Origin: an uncultured Aquimarina sp.
Lineage (GTDB): Bacteria; Bacteroidota; Bacteroidia; Flavobacteriales; Flavobacteriaceae
Assembly (NCBI RefSeq): GCF_947495315.1
Contig: NZ_CANLYD010000002.1
Coordinates: forward strand, 481,812 to 545,811
Direction: 5' to 3'
DNA length: 64,000 bases
Shown: positions 20,030 through 28,661 of the stretch, in pieces
How positions within the stretch are numbered: the first letter of the stretch is position 1
Layout: each line of letters opens with the position of its first letter
Made by a program: the position numbers and the translations under genes
The notes under the pieces: model-generated
The model's database searches: none
What the model saw: the letters and a program-made list of their open reading frames with translations, nothing else
Told to the model about the DNA's origin: nothing

Positions 20030-22423
20030 ATGAAAATGAAATATAATCAACAACAATTATCTAGGCACTTATTTTGGGTCATAGTAATACTGTGTCTATG
20101 GTCTTTCTCCGGTATATCCGCAAAGAGTTATGAGCCAAAAGATGATATTATAATAGCTAACTGCGAAGGAATTAGCACTTGGAGTGCAACTGCAACCTAT
20201 GTGGGTGGAAACCGTGTTAGTTATAATGGGATGCTTTATGAAGCTAAATGGTGGAATCAAAACCGGAATCCAGAAACCTATTCAGGAAGAGATGATGAAT
20301 GGCGAAATCTCGGAACTTGTGATGGAGGAGATTCAAATATACTACCAACCATAACAATCAGTTCTCCATCAAGTGGAAGCACTTTTTCTGAAGGTAACAC
20401 AATTACTGTCACAGCAAATGCTTCAGATGCAGATGGTATAATTACCAAAGTAGAATTTTTTAATAATAATACACTATTAGGAGAAGATACTTCAGCACCT
20501 TTTAGTTTTACGATTAATAATCTAACTGTCGGAAATTATACTTTGAATGCTAAAGCTTTTGACAATGATGAAGCTTCGCAAATATCTTCACCAGTTACTA
20601 TTACTGTAGAAAGTTCAGGAGGAGATGGCGGAAATTGTGATACTGCTTCTTACGTAGATGGAGCATCATACGCAACTGGGGATATTGTTCAGAATTTTGG
20701 AAAAGAATATGAGTGTCTGGTCGGAGGATGGTGTAGTATTGGAGGAGTATATACACCTGGAGGCTCTGCAGATTGGGCTTGGCCAAGCGCTTGGAAAGAA
20801 CTTGGTACCTGTGATGTAAATCCACCTGATAACCAATCACCAGTAGTAGAGATTACGCAACCATTTAATGGAGAAACATTTGAAATAGGACAATCCGTTA
20901 TTATTACTGCAGCTGCAAGTGATCCAGATGGATCCATTAGTAAAGTAGAATTTTTTGTAGATGGAAACAAAATAGAAGAACAAACCGCAACACCCTATAC
21001 AGCCAATTGGACAGCTGTGACCGGGAATCATACGCTTACAGTTCGTGCAACAGATGATAAAGGATCAGCAAGTGATTCAAATCCAATTACTATTTCTGTA
21101 GGTGATGTTTTACCTCCAGATACAGGGCTTCCTGCAAGAATATTAAATGGATATTGGCATAATTTTCAGAATGGTTCGGGTTTAATTCGTCTTAGAGATG
21201 TTTCCTCCAATTGGGATGTCATTAATGTTTCTTTTGCAGAACCAAAAATATCATCAACGGATGGTGAACTAGGCTTTGAATTAGCTCCTGAGTTTAGTAC
21301 TATAAATTATACCGAAAATGATTTTAAATCAGACATCCAATTTCTGAAAGGAATAGGTAAAAAAGTAATCATTTCTATTGGTGGAGCAGAAGGACAAGTA
21401 CGCTTAAATACTATTTCTTCCAGAGATAAATTTGTGAATTCTATGATCTCTATTATCGAAGAATATGATTTTGATGGTATGGATATAGATTTTGAGGGTC
21501 AATCACTATCTCTTGACCTAGGAGATACTGATTTTAGAAATCCTACAACTCCTGTATTAGTAAATACCATCAATGCAGTAAAAAGTGTTTGCAATCATTT
21601 TGGTGATAATTTCATCCTTACGATGGCACCCGAAACCTTTTTTGTTCAGTTGGGATATTCATTTTATGGTGGAATTTCGCAGGGAGCTGATCGTCGGGCG
21701 GGAGCATATTTACCTTTAATTCATGCATTGCGGGATAAGCTAACCTTTTTACAAGTGCAGTACTATAACTCGGGGTCGATTACAGCACTAGATGATCGTT
21801 TTTACAGTATGGGCAATGCAGATTTCTATGTTTCTTTAGTGGATATGTTACTAAAGGGGTTTCCTATTACCGGAGACAACAGTAAATTCTTTCCAGCATT
21901 GAGATCGGATCAAATACTTATAGGAGTACCTGCAACTGTAAACGCAGGAAACGGATATACAGGTTCACAAGGTGTGATTAATGCTTTGGATTATATAATA
22001 AAAGGTAATTCATTTGGAGGACAGTATTCTTTGTCCCAAACATATCCTAAGCTTAGAGGAGTTATGAGTTGGTCCATTAATTGGGATCAATTCGGAAGTT
22101 TTGCCTTTTCTAATCCAGTAAGAGAATACTTGGATGGATTAGAGTCACGTCAAATAACTACATCTATACAATCCAAAGCTCTTTTATATCCAAACCCTTT
22201 ACAAGATAGACTACAGATGCAGTTTGATGCAAAGGCCTCTGTTGAATATACCTTAGAAATGTATAATCATATAGGAGTAAAGGTATTTGAATATATAGGA
22301 GTGCAAACCGATAAAAGGGCTTCATCTCAGATACCGGGAATAGATACATTAGAATCAGGAATATACATCTATAAGATAAAAGTGGCCGATAAAAGCTATT
22401 CCGGAAAAATTATAAAAGAATAA
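20030..22423 (+). CDS. Secreted GH18 chitinase with two CBM5/12 modules, T9SS substrate
   Basis: A 797-aa chitinase. Signal peptide (1-31, ends GISA); CBM5/12 (44-98, EAKWWNQNRNP); Ig-like (103-195); Cys-rich CBM5/12-like (203-262, LVGGWCSIGG); Ig-like (267-355); GH18 (366-700) with SIGGAEG and DGMDIDFE (catalytic E489, all acidic residues intact); T9SS sorting domain (715-797, LLYPNPLQ ... KIIKE). The catalytic domain is a clear paralogue of GH18-3 of the protein at 9799 (both begin with RIL-GYWHNF and contain SFAEPK or AFAEPK). It is 16 bp behind the GH5/GH19 gene, so they form an operon. The second ATG (residue 3) is an alternative start. Confidence 0.94.
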   Translation: MKMKYNQQQLSRHLFWVIVILCLWSFSGISAKSYEPKDDIIIANCEGISTWSATATYVGGNRVSYNGMLYEAKWWNQNRNPETYSGRDDEWRNLGTCDGGDSNILPTITISSPSSGSTFSEGNTITVTANASDADGIITKVEFFNNNTLLGEDTSAPFSFTINNLTVGNYTLNAKAFDNDEASQISSPVTITVESSGGDGGNCDTASYVDGASYATGDIVQNFGKEYECLVGGWCSIGGVYTPGGSADWAWPSAWKELGTCDVNPPDNQSPVVEITQPFNGETFEIGQSVIITAAASDPDGSISKVEFFVDGNKIEEQTATPYTANWTAVTGNHTLTVRATDDKGSASDSNPITISVGDVLPPDTGLPARILNGYWHNFQNGSGLIRLRDVSSNWDVINVSFAEPKISSTDGELGFELAPEFSTINYTENDFKSDIQFLKGIGKKVIISIGGAEGQVRLNTISSRDKFVNSMISIIEEYDFDGMDIDFEGQSLSLDLGDTDFRNPTTPVLVNTINAVKSVCNHFGDNFILTMAPETFFVQLGYSFYGGISQGADRRAGAYLPLIHALRDKLTFLQVQYYNSGSITALDDRFYSMGNADFYVSLVDMLLKGFPITGDNSKFFPALRSDQILIGVPATVNAGNGYTGSQGVINALDYIIKGNSFGGQYSLSQTYPKLRGVMSWSINWDQFGSFAFSNPVREYLDGLESRQITTSIQSKALLYPNPLQDRLQMQFDAKASVEYTLEMYNHIGVKVFEYIGVQTDKRASSQIPGIDTLESGIYIYKIKVADKSYSGKIIKE

Positions 22424-22457
22424 ATACAACCATATTTTTAGGGTAAGAAGTTATAAT

Positions 22458-22529
22458 GTTATGCTGAGCTTGTCGAAGTGCAATTAAACATAAAAATTTA
22501 AACTAACCTTCTTCTCCTATTAGAATGAC
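22458..22529. repeat. REP-like degenerate palindromic repeat
   Basis: The left part carries GCTGAGCTTGTCGAAG, a word often met in intergenic repeats of many bacteria including flavobacteria (from memory). The right part, TAGAATGACAGAG, is a degenerate inverted partner of GTTATGCTGAG. Probably a decayed dispersed repeat. Confidence 0.45.
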
Positions 22530-22550
22530 AGAGATAATAGATTGGATATA

Positions 22551-22711
22551 ATACCATTTACACTTTGAATTTAAGGCAATAAAATACTCTTTTGCGCCTA
22601 TGTTTTAGAATAAAAATTAACCGTAGCTATGGCTATGCTTATTTTTTCTTCTTCACACAGACAAAAAATAGTTGATTTTCTTTTACAGTAAATTCAAAGT
22701 ATAACGGGTAT
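22551..22711. repeat. 161-bp inverted-repeat element (MITE-like)
   Basis: The ends are imperfect 23-bp inverted repeats (20 of 23 match): ATACCATTTACACTTTGAA... at 22551-22573, and 22689-22711 ending in GGGTAT. The inner 12 bp ACTTTGAATTTA / TAAATTCAAAGT match perfectly. The ends begin ATACC as in the element at 31752-31823. No ORF inside. Confidence 0.55.
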
Positions 22712-22773
22712 AAGTATTACCTATTTATCTCTAACATGGCCAATCAAATATTAACCTAACTAAAAACTTTAAA

Positions 22774-24498
22774 ATGAAAACAATCAGCACATTACTCTTT
22801 TTAGCCTTTTTTACAGGGGCTACACCTATACTTGTTGCTCAAAGCTGGAACTTGGTCTGGCAAGATGAGTTCACTAATCAAATCAGCTCCGATTGGGTTT
22901 TTGAAACTGGAAGAGGTTCTTCTGGATGGGGAAATAACGAATTGCAATATTATCGTCGTGAGAATGCAACTGTAGAGAATGGTCAACTAATTATTACAGC
23001 TAGAAAAGAAAATTTTGAAGGAGCTAACTATACTTCTGCGCGAATGAAAACCCAAGGCAAAAGAAACTTTAAATATGGTAAAATAGAAGCGAGGATAGCG
23101 TTGCCTATGGGGCAAGGACTCTGGCCTGCGTTCTGGATGTTAGGAAGTAATATTTCTTCTGTAGGTTGGCCTGCATGCGGAGAAATTGATGTTATGGAAC
23201 ATATTAATGATTCACCAGATGTTCATGGAACCATTCATTGGCAAGATAGTAATGGTAATTATGCAAATTATGGAGGGCATACAGCAGTAAATGTTACTAA
23301 TTATCATCTGTATTCGGTAGAATGGGATGAGAGTAGTATTAAATGGTTTGTTGATGGAAATCAATATCATGAAGTTGATATACGCAATGGTATTAACGGG
23401 ACCAGCGAGTTTCATAACGAGTACTTTTTATTACTCAATATGGCAGTAGGAGGTAATTGGCCCGGATTTTCAGTTGATGACGGCAAATTACCGGCACGCA
23501 TGGCAGTAGATTATGTGCGAGTATATCAAGCAGGAGTTAATCCTCCTCCAACAGGAGGTATAGCTACTGTATATCAACATTGTTCGTATGGCGGATACGC
23601 TATAGGTTTAGGAGAAGGTACGTATACAAGAGGTCAATTAATTGGATTAGGAATTGGAGATGATGATATTTCTTCAGTAAAAGTACAGTCAGGATATCAA
23701 GCTACATTATACTTTGATGATAACTTTACAGGAACTTCAATTATAAAAACAGGTGATACGAGTTGCCTTGTTAATGATGGGTTTAATGATCAGATTACCT
23801 CTATTATAATTTCAAAATCAAATGGAGGTGGATCTAGTCAAACAATTGAAGCAGAGAATTATACTTCTATGTCAGGTGTTCAGAATGAAAACTGTTCAGA
23901 AGGAGGTCAAAATGTTGGATATATCGATACTGGTGATTGGGTAGCGTATGCTAATATTAATTTTCCTTCTTCAGGTAGTTATAAAATAGAATATCGCGTC
24001 GCCAGTGCAGTTGGTGGAGGGATTTTATCTGCTGATATAAATGGAGGTGCTACGGTTCTTGGACAAGTCAATATCCCTAATACAGGAGGATGGCAAAACT
24101 GGATTACGGTATCTCATACAGTTAATATAAATGCAGGGACCTATCCTTTTGGTATGTATGCTATATCTGGTGGATGGAACGTGAATTGGATAAAAATCAC
24201 AAAACAGGATAATGTCCGATCTTATGATCCAGCTTTAATAAGAAATACAGAAGCTATAAAAGAAAATACATCTCAGGTAGTACTATATCCTAATCCGGTA
24301 AGAGATTTTATGTATATCAAGGGATTAAATTATGGTACATTCGAACTCTATGATTTAAGCGGGAAAAAGCTCTTAAAAGTAGAATCAAAAACAGAAAACG
24401 TTGCTAAAGCAGATTTAAGTTCATTGGTACCTGGAGTGTACATCTATAAAGTGAAAGGAGCTGATCAAAATTATTCCGGAAGGATCATAAAACAATAA
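22774..24498 (+). CDS. Secreted GH16 beta-glucanase with beta/gamma-crystallin-like segment and CBM6, T9SS substrate
   Basis: A 574-aa secreted enzyme. Signal peptide (1-22, ends VAQ); GH16 (24-250) with the catalytic motif GEIDVMEH (E137, D139, E142), as in laminarinases and licheninases; a beta/gamma-crystallin-like segment (about 262-350) with two Ca-site-like motifs DDDISS and FNDQITS; CBM6 (355-475); T9SS sorting domain (493-574, LYPNPVRDF ... GRIIKQ). It likely cuts beta-1,3- or beta-1,3-1,4-glucan outside the cell; exact specificity is not readable. It is separated by 350 bp from the chitinase operon and so may have its own promoter. A glucanase next to chitinases fits attack on fungal or algal walls where chitin and beta-glucan occur together. 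Confidence 0.93.
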   Translation: MKTISTLLFLAFFTGATPILVAQSWNLVWQDEFTNQISSDWVFETGRGSSGWGNNELQYYRRENATVENGQLIITARKENFEGANYTSARMKTQGKRNFKYGKIEARIALPMGQGLWPAFWMLGSNISSVGWPACGEIDVMEHINDSPDVHGTIHWQDSNGNYANYGGHTAVNVTNYHLYSVEWDESSIKWFVDGNQYHEVDIRNGINGTSEFHNEYFLLLNMAVGGNWPGFSVDDGKLPARMAVDYVRVYQAGVNPPPTGGIATVYQHCSYGGYAIGLGEGTYTRGQLIGLGIGDDDISSVKVQSGYQATLYFDDNFTGTSIIKTGDTSCLVNDGFNDQITSIIISKSNGGGSSQTIEAENYTSMSGVQNENCSEGGQNVGYIDTGDWVAYANINFPSSGSYKIEYRVASAVGGGILSADINGGATVLGQVNIPNTGGWQNWITVSHTVNINAGTYPFGMYAISGGWNVNWIKITKQDNVRSYDPALIRNTEAIKENTSQVVLYPNPVRDFMYIKGLNYGTFELYDLSGKKLLKVESKTENVAKADLSSLVPGVYIYKVKGADQNYSGRIIKQ

Positions 24499-24589
24499 TT
24501 CTAAAGTTAATTATTGATTCAAAATAGATACCTGCTTTATTTTCCCTTTTAAGTCTTAATGGCGTGAGGGAAGTTGTGAAAACAAAAAA

Positions 24590-24613
24590 GCCTTAACTTG
24601 AATAAGTTAAGGC
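24590..24613 (-). terminator. Intrinsic terminator of tRNA-Asn, possibly bidirectional
   Basis: A perfect 10-bp stem GCCTTAACTT / AAGTTAAGGC with a 4-nt loop. Read on the minus strand it is followed by TTTTTTGTTTT directly after the tRNA gene. Read on the plus strand the tail is TTAATTTT, so it can also end GH16 transcription. Confidence 0.88.
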
Positions 24614-24622
24614 TTAATTTTG

Positions 24623-24696
24623 CTCCCCCTCTTGGGCTCGAACCAAGGACCCTTTGATTAACAGTCAAATGCTCTAACCAACTGAGCTAAGGAGGA
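24623..24696 (-). tRNA. tRNA-Asn (anticodon GTT)
   Basis: A 74-nt cloverleaf on the minus strand. Acceptor stem TCCTCCT / AGGGGGA with discriminator G; D-arm TAGCTCAGTTGGTTAGAGC; anticodon arm TTTGA-CTGTTAA-TCAAA giving GTT; T-arm with GGTTCGAGCC. The 3' CCA is not encoded. Confidence 0.97.
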
Positions 24697-24739
24697 ATTT
24701 TGGTTAACAATAGAGAAGTGTTTTTCTCTTTTGCGAGTG

Positions 24740-24770
24740 CAAATATATACTAATTTTTGATACTCAAAAA
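24740..24770 (-). promoter_or_regulatory. Promoter of tRNA-Asn
   Basis: On the minus strand, TTTTTG (24765-24770) is separated by 17 bp from TATATTTG (24740-24747), an exact match to the Bacteroidota -33/-7 promoter consensus. The predicted start is near 24733, about 37 nt before the mature tRNA 5' end. Confidence 0.8.
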
Positions 24771-24788
24771 GATTTTTTTAATTTTTTA

Positions 24789-26105
24789 TCAATTTCCGAA
24801 AATTGCGCGGTAGATATCATTACCATTTGCGAAAAGCAATAAAGCAATCAGGATTACAAAACCAACAAGTTGTGCATACTCCATAAACTTGTCGTTTGGT
24901 TTTCTACCAGCTATAATTTCGTACAATAAAAACATCACATGTCCACCATCCAGTGCAGGTATAGGTAGAATGTTCATAAAGGCTAAAATAATCGATATAA
25001 AAGCCGTTGTACTCCAAAAAGCAGCCCAATCCCATACAGGTGGGAAAAGATTGCCTATGGCAGCAAAACCACCAATCTGTGTAGCTCCTTTTTTAGTGAA
25101 TACATATTTAAATTGTGCGATATAGTCATGAAGCTTCCAATAACTATAATCAAACCCTTTGCTAATACTTTGACCAAACGAGTATTCTTCTCGGTTTATT
25201 TTGTAAAAAACAGGTAATACTCCTATTGTTCCTTCTTCATCAGTTTTTACAGTAATAGTATTCTCAGACCCGTTTCTTAGGTAGGTGATATCAATTTCTT
25301 TTTCTTTGTTAGCACTCACTTCTTTTTTAAATTCGTGCCACCAAGTAATATTCTTTCCGTTAACAGATGAGATTTTATCTCCATTTCTAAGTCCAGCAGC
25401 ATATGCAGGTCTATCAACCACTACAGTATCCAATACAGTTTTGGTTCTAATACCAAATGGCTTCATAACGCCCTCCTCAAACATTGTTTGACCAATATTT
25501 TCTGGAATATCTATTGTTTTTGTATTTCCGTCAGCGGATAAAACGGTAATGTTTTTTACATCTCTTAAGAAAAGATACATGTTAATATCTCTGGCATCTT
25601 TAAAATCTTCTCCGTTTACTTGAAGTATTCGGTCACCATCCTGAAAACCATACCCTTCAAAAATTTCAGCAACTTCATATCCATCAGGAACATCTTCTAT
25701 AGTAACATAAGAAGTCCCCCAGGTAAAAATTATTGCCATATATATTAAAAATCCAAGAACAATATTTACAGTTACACCACCAAGCATAATAATTAATCGT
25801 TGCCAAGCTGGTTTAGATCTAAACTCCCAAGGTTGAGGTGGACCAGCCATTTGCTCTTTGTCCATACTCTCATCGATCATCCCGGCAATTTTTACATAAC
25901 CACCAAGAGGTAGCCATCCAATACCATAAACCGTTTCACCGATTTTTTTCTTAAATAGCGAATATTTTACATCAAAAAACAAATAGAATTTCTCTACTCT
26001 GGTCTTAAATAATTTAGCTGGAATAAAGTGCCCTAATTCGTGAAGAACGATTAGAATGGACAAACTTAATAGTAGCTGTAATGCTTTTACAATAATGGGA
26101 CTCAT
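24789..26105 (-). CDS. rseP: RseP-type site-2 intramembrane zinc metalloprotease
   Basis: A 438-aa membrane protease that in other bacteria cuts anti-sigma factors and signal-peptide remnants inside the membrane. The zinc motif HELGH (H22-E23-H26) lies in the first helix and LDGGH near residue 390 supplies the third ligand region. Two PDZ-like domains lie between (about 125-300), and there are hydrophobic helices at both ends. Length is normal for RseP. Upstream on the minus strand is an exact -7 box (26132-26139). It diverges from the SCO-like gene. Confidence 0.95.
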   Translation of the reverse strand: MSPIIVKALQLLLSLSILIVLHELGHFIPAKLFKTRVEKFYLFFDVKYSLFKKKIGETVYGIGWLPLGGYVKIAGMIDESMDKEQMAGPPQPWEFRSKPAWQRLIIMLGGVTVNIVLGFLIYMAIIFTWGTSYVTIEDVPDGYEVAEIFEGYGFQDGDRILQVNGEDFKDARDINMYLFLRDVKNITVLSADGNTKTIDIPENIGQTMFEEGVMKPFGIRTKTVLDTVVVDRPAYAAGLRNGDKISSVNGKNITWWHEFKKEVSANKEKEIDITYLRNGSENTITVKTDEEGTIGVLPVFYKINREEYSFGQSISKGFDYSYWKLHDYIAQFKYVFTKKGATQIGGFAAIGNLFPPVWDWAAFWSTTAFISIILAFMNILPIPALDGGHVMFLLYEIIAGRKPNDKFMEYAQLVGFVILIALLLFANGNDIYRAIFGN

Positions 26106-26131
26106 ATGGCCTTATTCAAAATTAAATCACG

Positions 26132-26139
26132 CAAAAGTA
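26132..26139 (-). promoter_or_regulatory. -7 promoter box for rseP
   Basis: TACTTTTG on the minus strand, exact TAnnTTTG, 26 bp before the rseP start. No clear -33 TTG at the expected distance. Confidence 0.5.
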
Positions 26140-26235
26140 ACCTTTTAGAGTAGCTTATGAAAGAAATCTAGTCTACAGATTCAGGTTTTAATATTTTTTT
26201 AGGGAAAACTGTAATTCTGTAAAAGATAATCCTTG

Positions 26236-26243
26236 TAATTTTG
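26236..26243 (+). promoter_or_regulatory. -7 promoter box for the SCO-like gene
   Basis: TAATTTTG, exact TAnnTTTG, 18 bp before the ATG at 26262. The -33 element is not obvious. Confidence 0.5.
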
Positions 26244-26261
26244 TAACTCTAAAATATAAGT

Positions 26262-26930
26262 ATGCTTCGATTCTTTGCTAAGTACAAATTCTTTGCCATA
26301 GTCTTATTTATTCTATCCGCGATTATTATTTCTATTATTTATTCTATTCTAAAACCAAAGCGCGCCCTTAGAGTGTATGAACCGGATATGGTGAGTCTAG
26401 AATTGGTTGATAGTACCGTACAACATGTTCGAAAATACCATAAAATAGGGGATTTTAACTTGTTGAATCAGAATGGAGAGAAAGTAACCCAAGCAAACTA
26501 TGAAAATAAAATCTATGTAGCTGATTTTTTCTTCACAACCTGTCAGACGATTTGTCCAATAATGACAGGAAATATGAAAAAGATCCAAGAAGAATTAAAA
26601 GATGATCAGGAAACCCTATTATTATCACATACCGTTATTCCTGAAACAGATAGTGTACCACAGTTAAAAAAATATGCCTTAGAAAAAGGAGTGGATGATA
26701 CAAAATGGAATTTGGTAACTGGTAGTAAAAAGCATATTTATGATTTAGCAAGAAAATCGTATTTAGTTGCAAAAACTGATGGAGATGGCGGTCCTTATGA
26801 TATGATCCATACCGAAAATTTTGTATTGGTAGATAAGAAGAAACGTATTCGTGGTTTTTATGATGGAACCAAAGAAGAAGAAATAGAACGTTTGCTGGAA
26901 GATATAGCAGTTTTAAAGAAGGAAAAATAA
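26262..26930 (+). CDS. SCO1/SenC-family copper chaperone
   Basis: A 222-aa protein anchored by an N-terminal membrane helix (residues 9-31) with a thioredoxin-like domain outside. The copper-binding residues of the family are all present: C94 and C98 in TTCQTICP and H183 in YDMIHTENF. SCO proteins deliver copper to the CuA site of cytochrome c oxidase or act as thiol-disulphide reductases. Single-gene unit with its own -7 box, ending in a strong hairpin. No oxidase genes are in this window. Confidence 0.93.
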   Translation: MLRFFAKYKFFAIVLFILSAIIISIIYSILKPKRALRVYEPDMVSLELVDSTVQHVRKYHKIGDFNLLNQNGEKVTQANYENKIYVADFFFTTCQTICPIMTGNMKKIQEELKDDQETLLLSHTVIPETDSVPQLKKYALEKGVDDTKWNLVTGSKKHIYDLARKSYLVAKTDGDGGPYDMIHTENFVLVDKKKRIRGFYDGTKEEEIERLLEDIAVLKKEK

Positions 26931-26931
26931 A

Positions 26932-26967
26932 TTGTCACATTAAACACCTGAATGTTTAATGTGACAA
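26932..26967. terminator. Bidirectional hairpin between convergent genes
   Basis: A perfect 15-bp stem, TTGTCACATTAAACA (26932-26946) with TGTTTAATGTGACAA (26953-26967), loop CCTGAA. T-rich on the minus-strand side (TTTATTTTTCC). It lies between the stops of the SCO gene and the lipoprotein gene. Confidence 0.8.
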
Positions 26968-27005
26968 TAAGTAAATAGATTTATTATTAAAATGAATCAG
27001 ATGTA

Positions 27006-28661
27006 TTATTCCTGTAGTGGACAATCAGCGGGATTTTCATCGCATACTTCATCAATCCATTCTTGGAATCCTTCATAAAATGTTTCGTTAAAGAATTCTA
27101 TAAGTTCATTAAAATCAACTTCCTCAAATAACTCATCAATATCAAGAGGTTCCTGAGGTTTGATATTGTAATTCAGGAATTCAATTTCAGAATCTTGTTC
27201 TAACTCTATAACTAGCTTAAGAGGTTGATTCATTACTGTTTCTGTTTGAGTTAATGGGAAAGGGAATACCCAATTTTCATTGGCTTCTTCACAAGCTCCA
27301 ATAGGCCCCGTTAATCTTATTCCTTGCCCATCATTCAAATAATATTCATTGCCAAATAATGACTGAACAGATGTGTTTTCTGGAACATAATTATAGGGAT
27401 GAGTTTCTACTACTTGGCCTCCATTATCGGACCAAATAAAACGCGAGGCCTTAGATACTTTGATTCCGCAGAAATTATTTGGAAAAATTACTTCTCCATC
27501 ATATTCAGGAAGTGTAGGCAAAAACTGAACGGGTATTTTAATAGTAGGTTTATCATCTATGATGTTGGTGAAATCTAACTCGATACGATAGTTTTGCATC
27601 CCCTGAGTTCCATAAGATAATTGAATATAATCTGGTAATTGAGGAAAATCTTCGGGAGTAGGAGGGTTTCCGCCACCTCCTGGAGGATCAATCACTGGAT
27701 CTGGTTTATCCATCATAAAATCGAATTGATCTTTACCCATTGCGTTTTTTACACGTAGACGAAAAGAGGTATTTGTTTTTGTATTCCAGGAATATGTATA
27801 TACTTTGGTTGTATTTGCAGGAACTTCGAAGCCTTCAGGATATAATCCATTTGGATTTTTCATTGATTTCCACTTTCCACCAGAATAGTATTCAAAATAT
27901 AATTCAGGACCCACATATGCATTGCAAGGAGGGCTTTGACAAAAACCACCAGAAGTATTGGAGGCAATATGATCATTGTCCCTGTTTTGAACTGCTTTAC
28001 TACAGATCTTACCTTTCCATTTTTTGATTCCATTCATCACAGCATGGAGTTTATATCTTGGTCCTTTATTGCAGTATGAAGCCGGTATACTAGCACAATC
28101 ATTAACAAAACCAAAATAGTTATTAGGAGTCTTATCTAATGCTATAAATTCTGGGGTTCCTAAAAAACCATAAGCAATTGAACTTGTAAAATCACTATTT
28201 TTACAAGCAATTACCCGAGTAGGATTGCCCTCATTTCCTATAGGAAAGTCTGTAGTAACTCCTCTGGCCCATCCTTGCTCCTGCAATTCACTATTTTTAG
28301 CAGATGTTCCTCCATTTTCTATTTTTAGAAAAGATGGAACCTGAGTTCCCGGTTCAGAAAGGGCCCAGAATGCTTCTTGGTCTGATAATTCTTTTCCTGC
28401 GAGTTTAGTAATATTTTCTAATACAGAACATTCATTACAATCACTTTCTTCTAATATAAAGGTTCCCTTAAGCTCTCCATCATCAATTTTTTGAAAGCGA
28501 ACTATATTTCCATTCGATAAGGTGATTTTAGCTTTAGAATCTGAAATTTTTGAAAGTTGTTCTAAGCCGTTGGTTTTTGATTCATTAACATCGGTTTTCT
28601 CGCAAGAAAACAGAAGCAAGACAAATGAATACAACCAAATGCAATATTTTAAATTTCTCAT
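27006..28661 (-). CDS. Unknown secreted lipoprotein, 551 aa
   Basis: I do not recognise this family. The N-terminus is a lipoprotein signal (MRNLKYCIWLYSFVLLLFSC, lipid on C20). The mature part has an N-terminal region with a Cys pair (ESDCNECSVL) and a middle region rich in Cys and Asn (about 145-245). A Pro/Gly-rich linker sits near residue 330 (PDPVIDPPGGGGNPPTP), followed by a second beta-rich region. The C-terminus is very acidic (about 495-551) and ends CDENPADCPLQE. The two-part build with a flexible linker suggests two extracellular domains, but no enzyme motif is visible. Single gene, convergent with the SCO-like gene. Confidence 0.85.
   Translation of the reverse strand: MRNLKYCIWLYSFVLLLFSCEKTDVNESKTNGLEQLSKISDSKAKITLSNGNIVRFQKIDDGELKGTFILEESDCNECSVLENITKLAGKELSDQEAFWALSEPGTQVPSFLKIENGGTSAKNSELQEQGWARGVTTDFPIGNEGNPTRVIACKNSDFTSSIAYGFLGTPEFIALDKTPNNYFGFVNDCASIPASYCNKGPRYKLHAVMNGIKKWKGKICSKAVQNRDNDHIASNTSGGFCQSPPCNAYVGPELYFEYYSGGKWKSMKNPNGLYPEGFEVPANTTKVYTYSWNTKTNTSFRLRVKNAMGKDQFDFMMDKPDPVIDPPGGGGNPPTPEDFPQLPDYIQLSYGTQGMQNYRIELDFTNIIDDKPTIKIPVQFLPTLPEYDGEVIFPNNFCGIKVSKASRFIWSDNGGQVVETHPYNYVPENTSVQSLFGNEYYLNDGQGIRLTGPIGACEEANENWVFPFPLTQTETVMNQPLKLVIELEQDSEIEFLNYNIKPQEPLDIDELFEEVDFNELIEFFNETFYEGFQEWIDEVCDENPADCPLQE

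Larger units (their letters stand above)
22424..22773. other. 350-bp gene-free region before the GH16 gene
   Basis: No coding potential was seen. It contains a degenerate repeat with TGCTGAGCTTGTCGAAG (22458-22478) and a partial inverted partner (22511-22529), then a separate inverted-repeat element at 22551-22711. About 60 bp remain between the element and the GH16 start and should hold its promoter, but no exact TAnnTTTG box was found. Confidence 0.6.

Noticed and set aside
22774..24498. GH16 gene as part of the chitinase operon
   Set aside because: A 350-bp gap with a repeat element separates it from the chitinases, so I treat it as a separate unit with related purpose.
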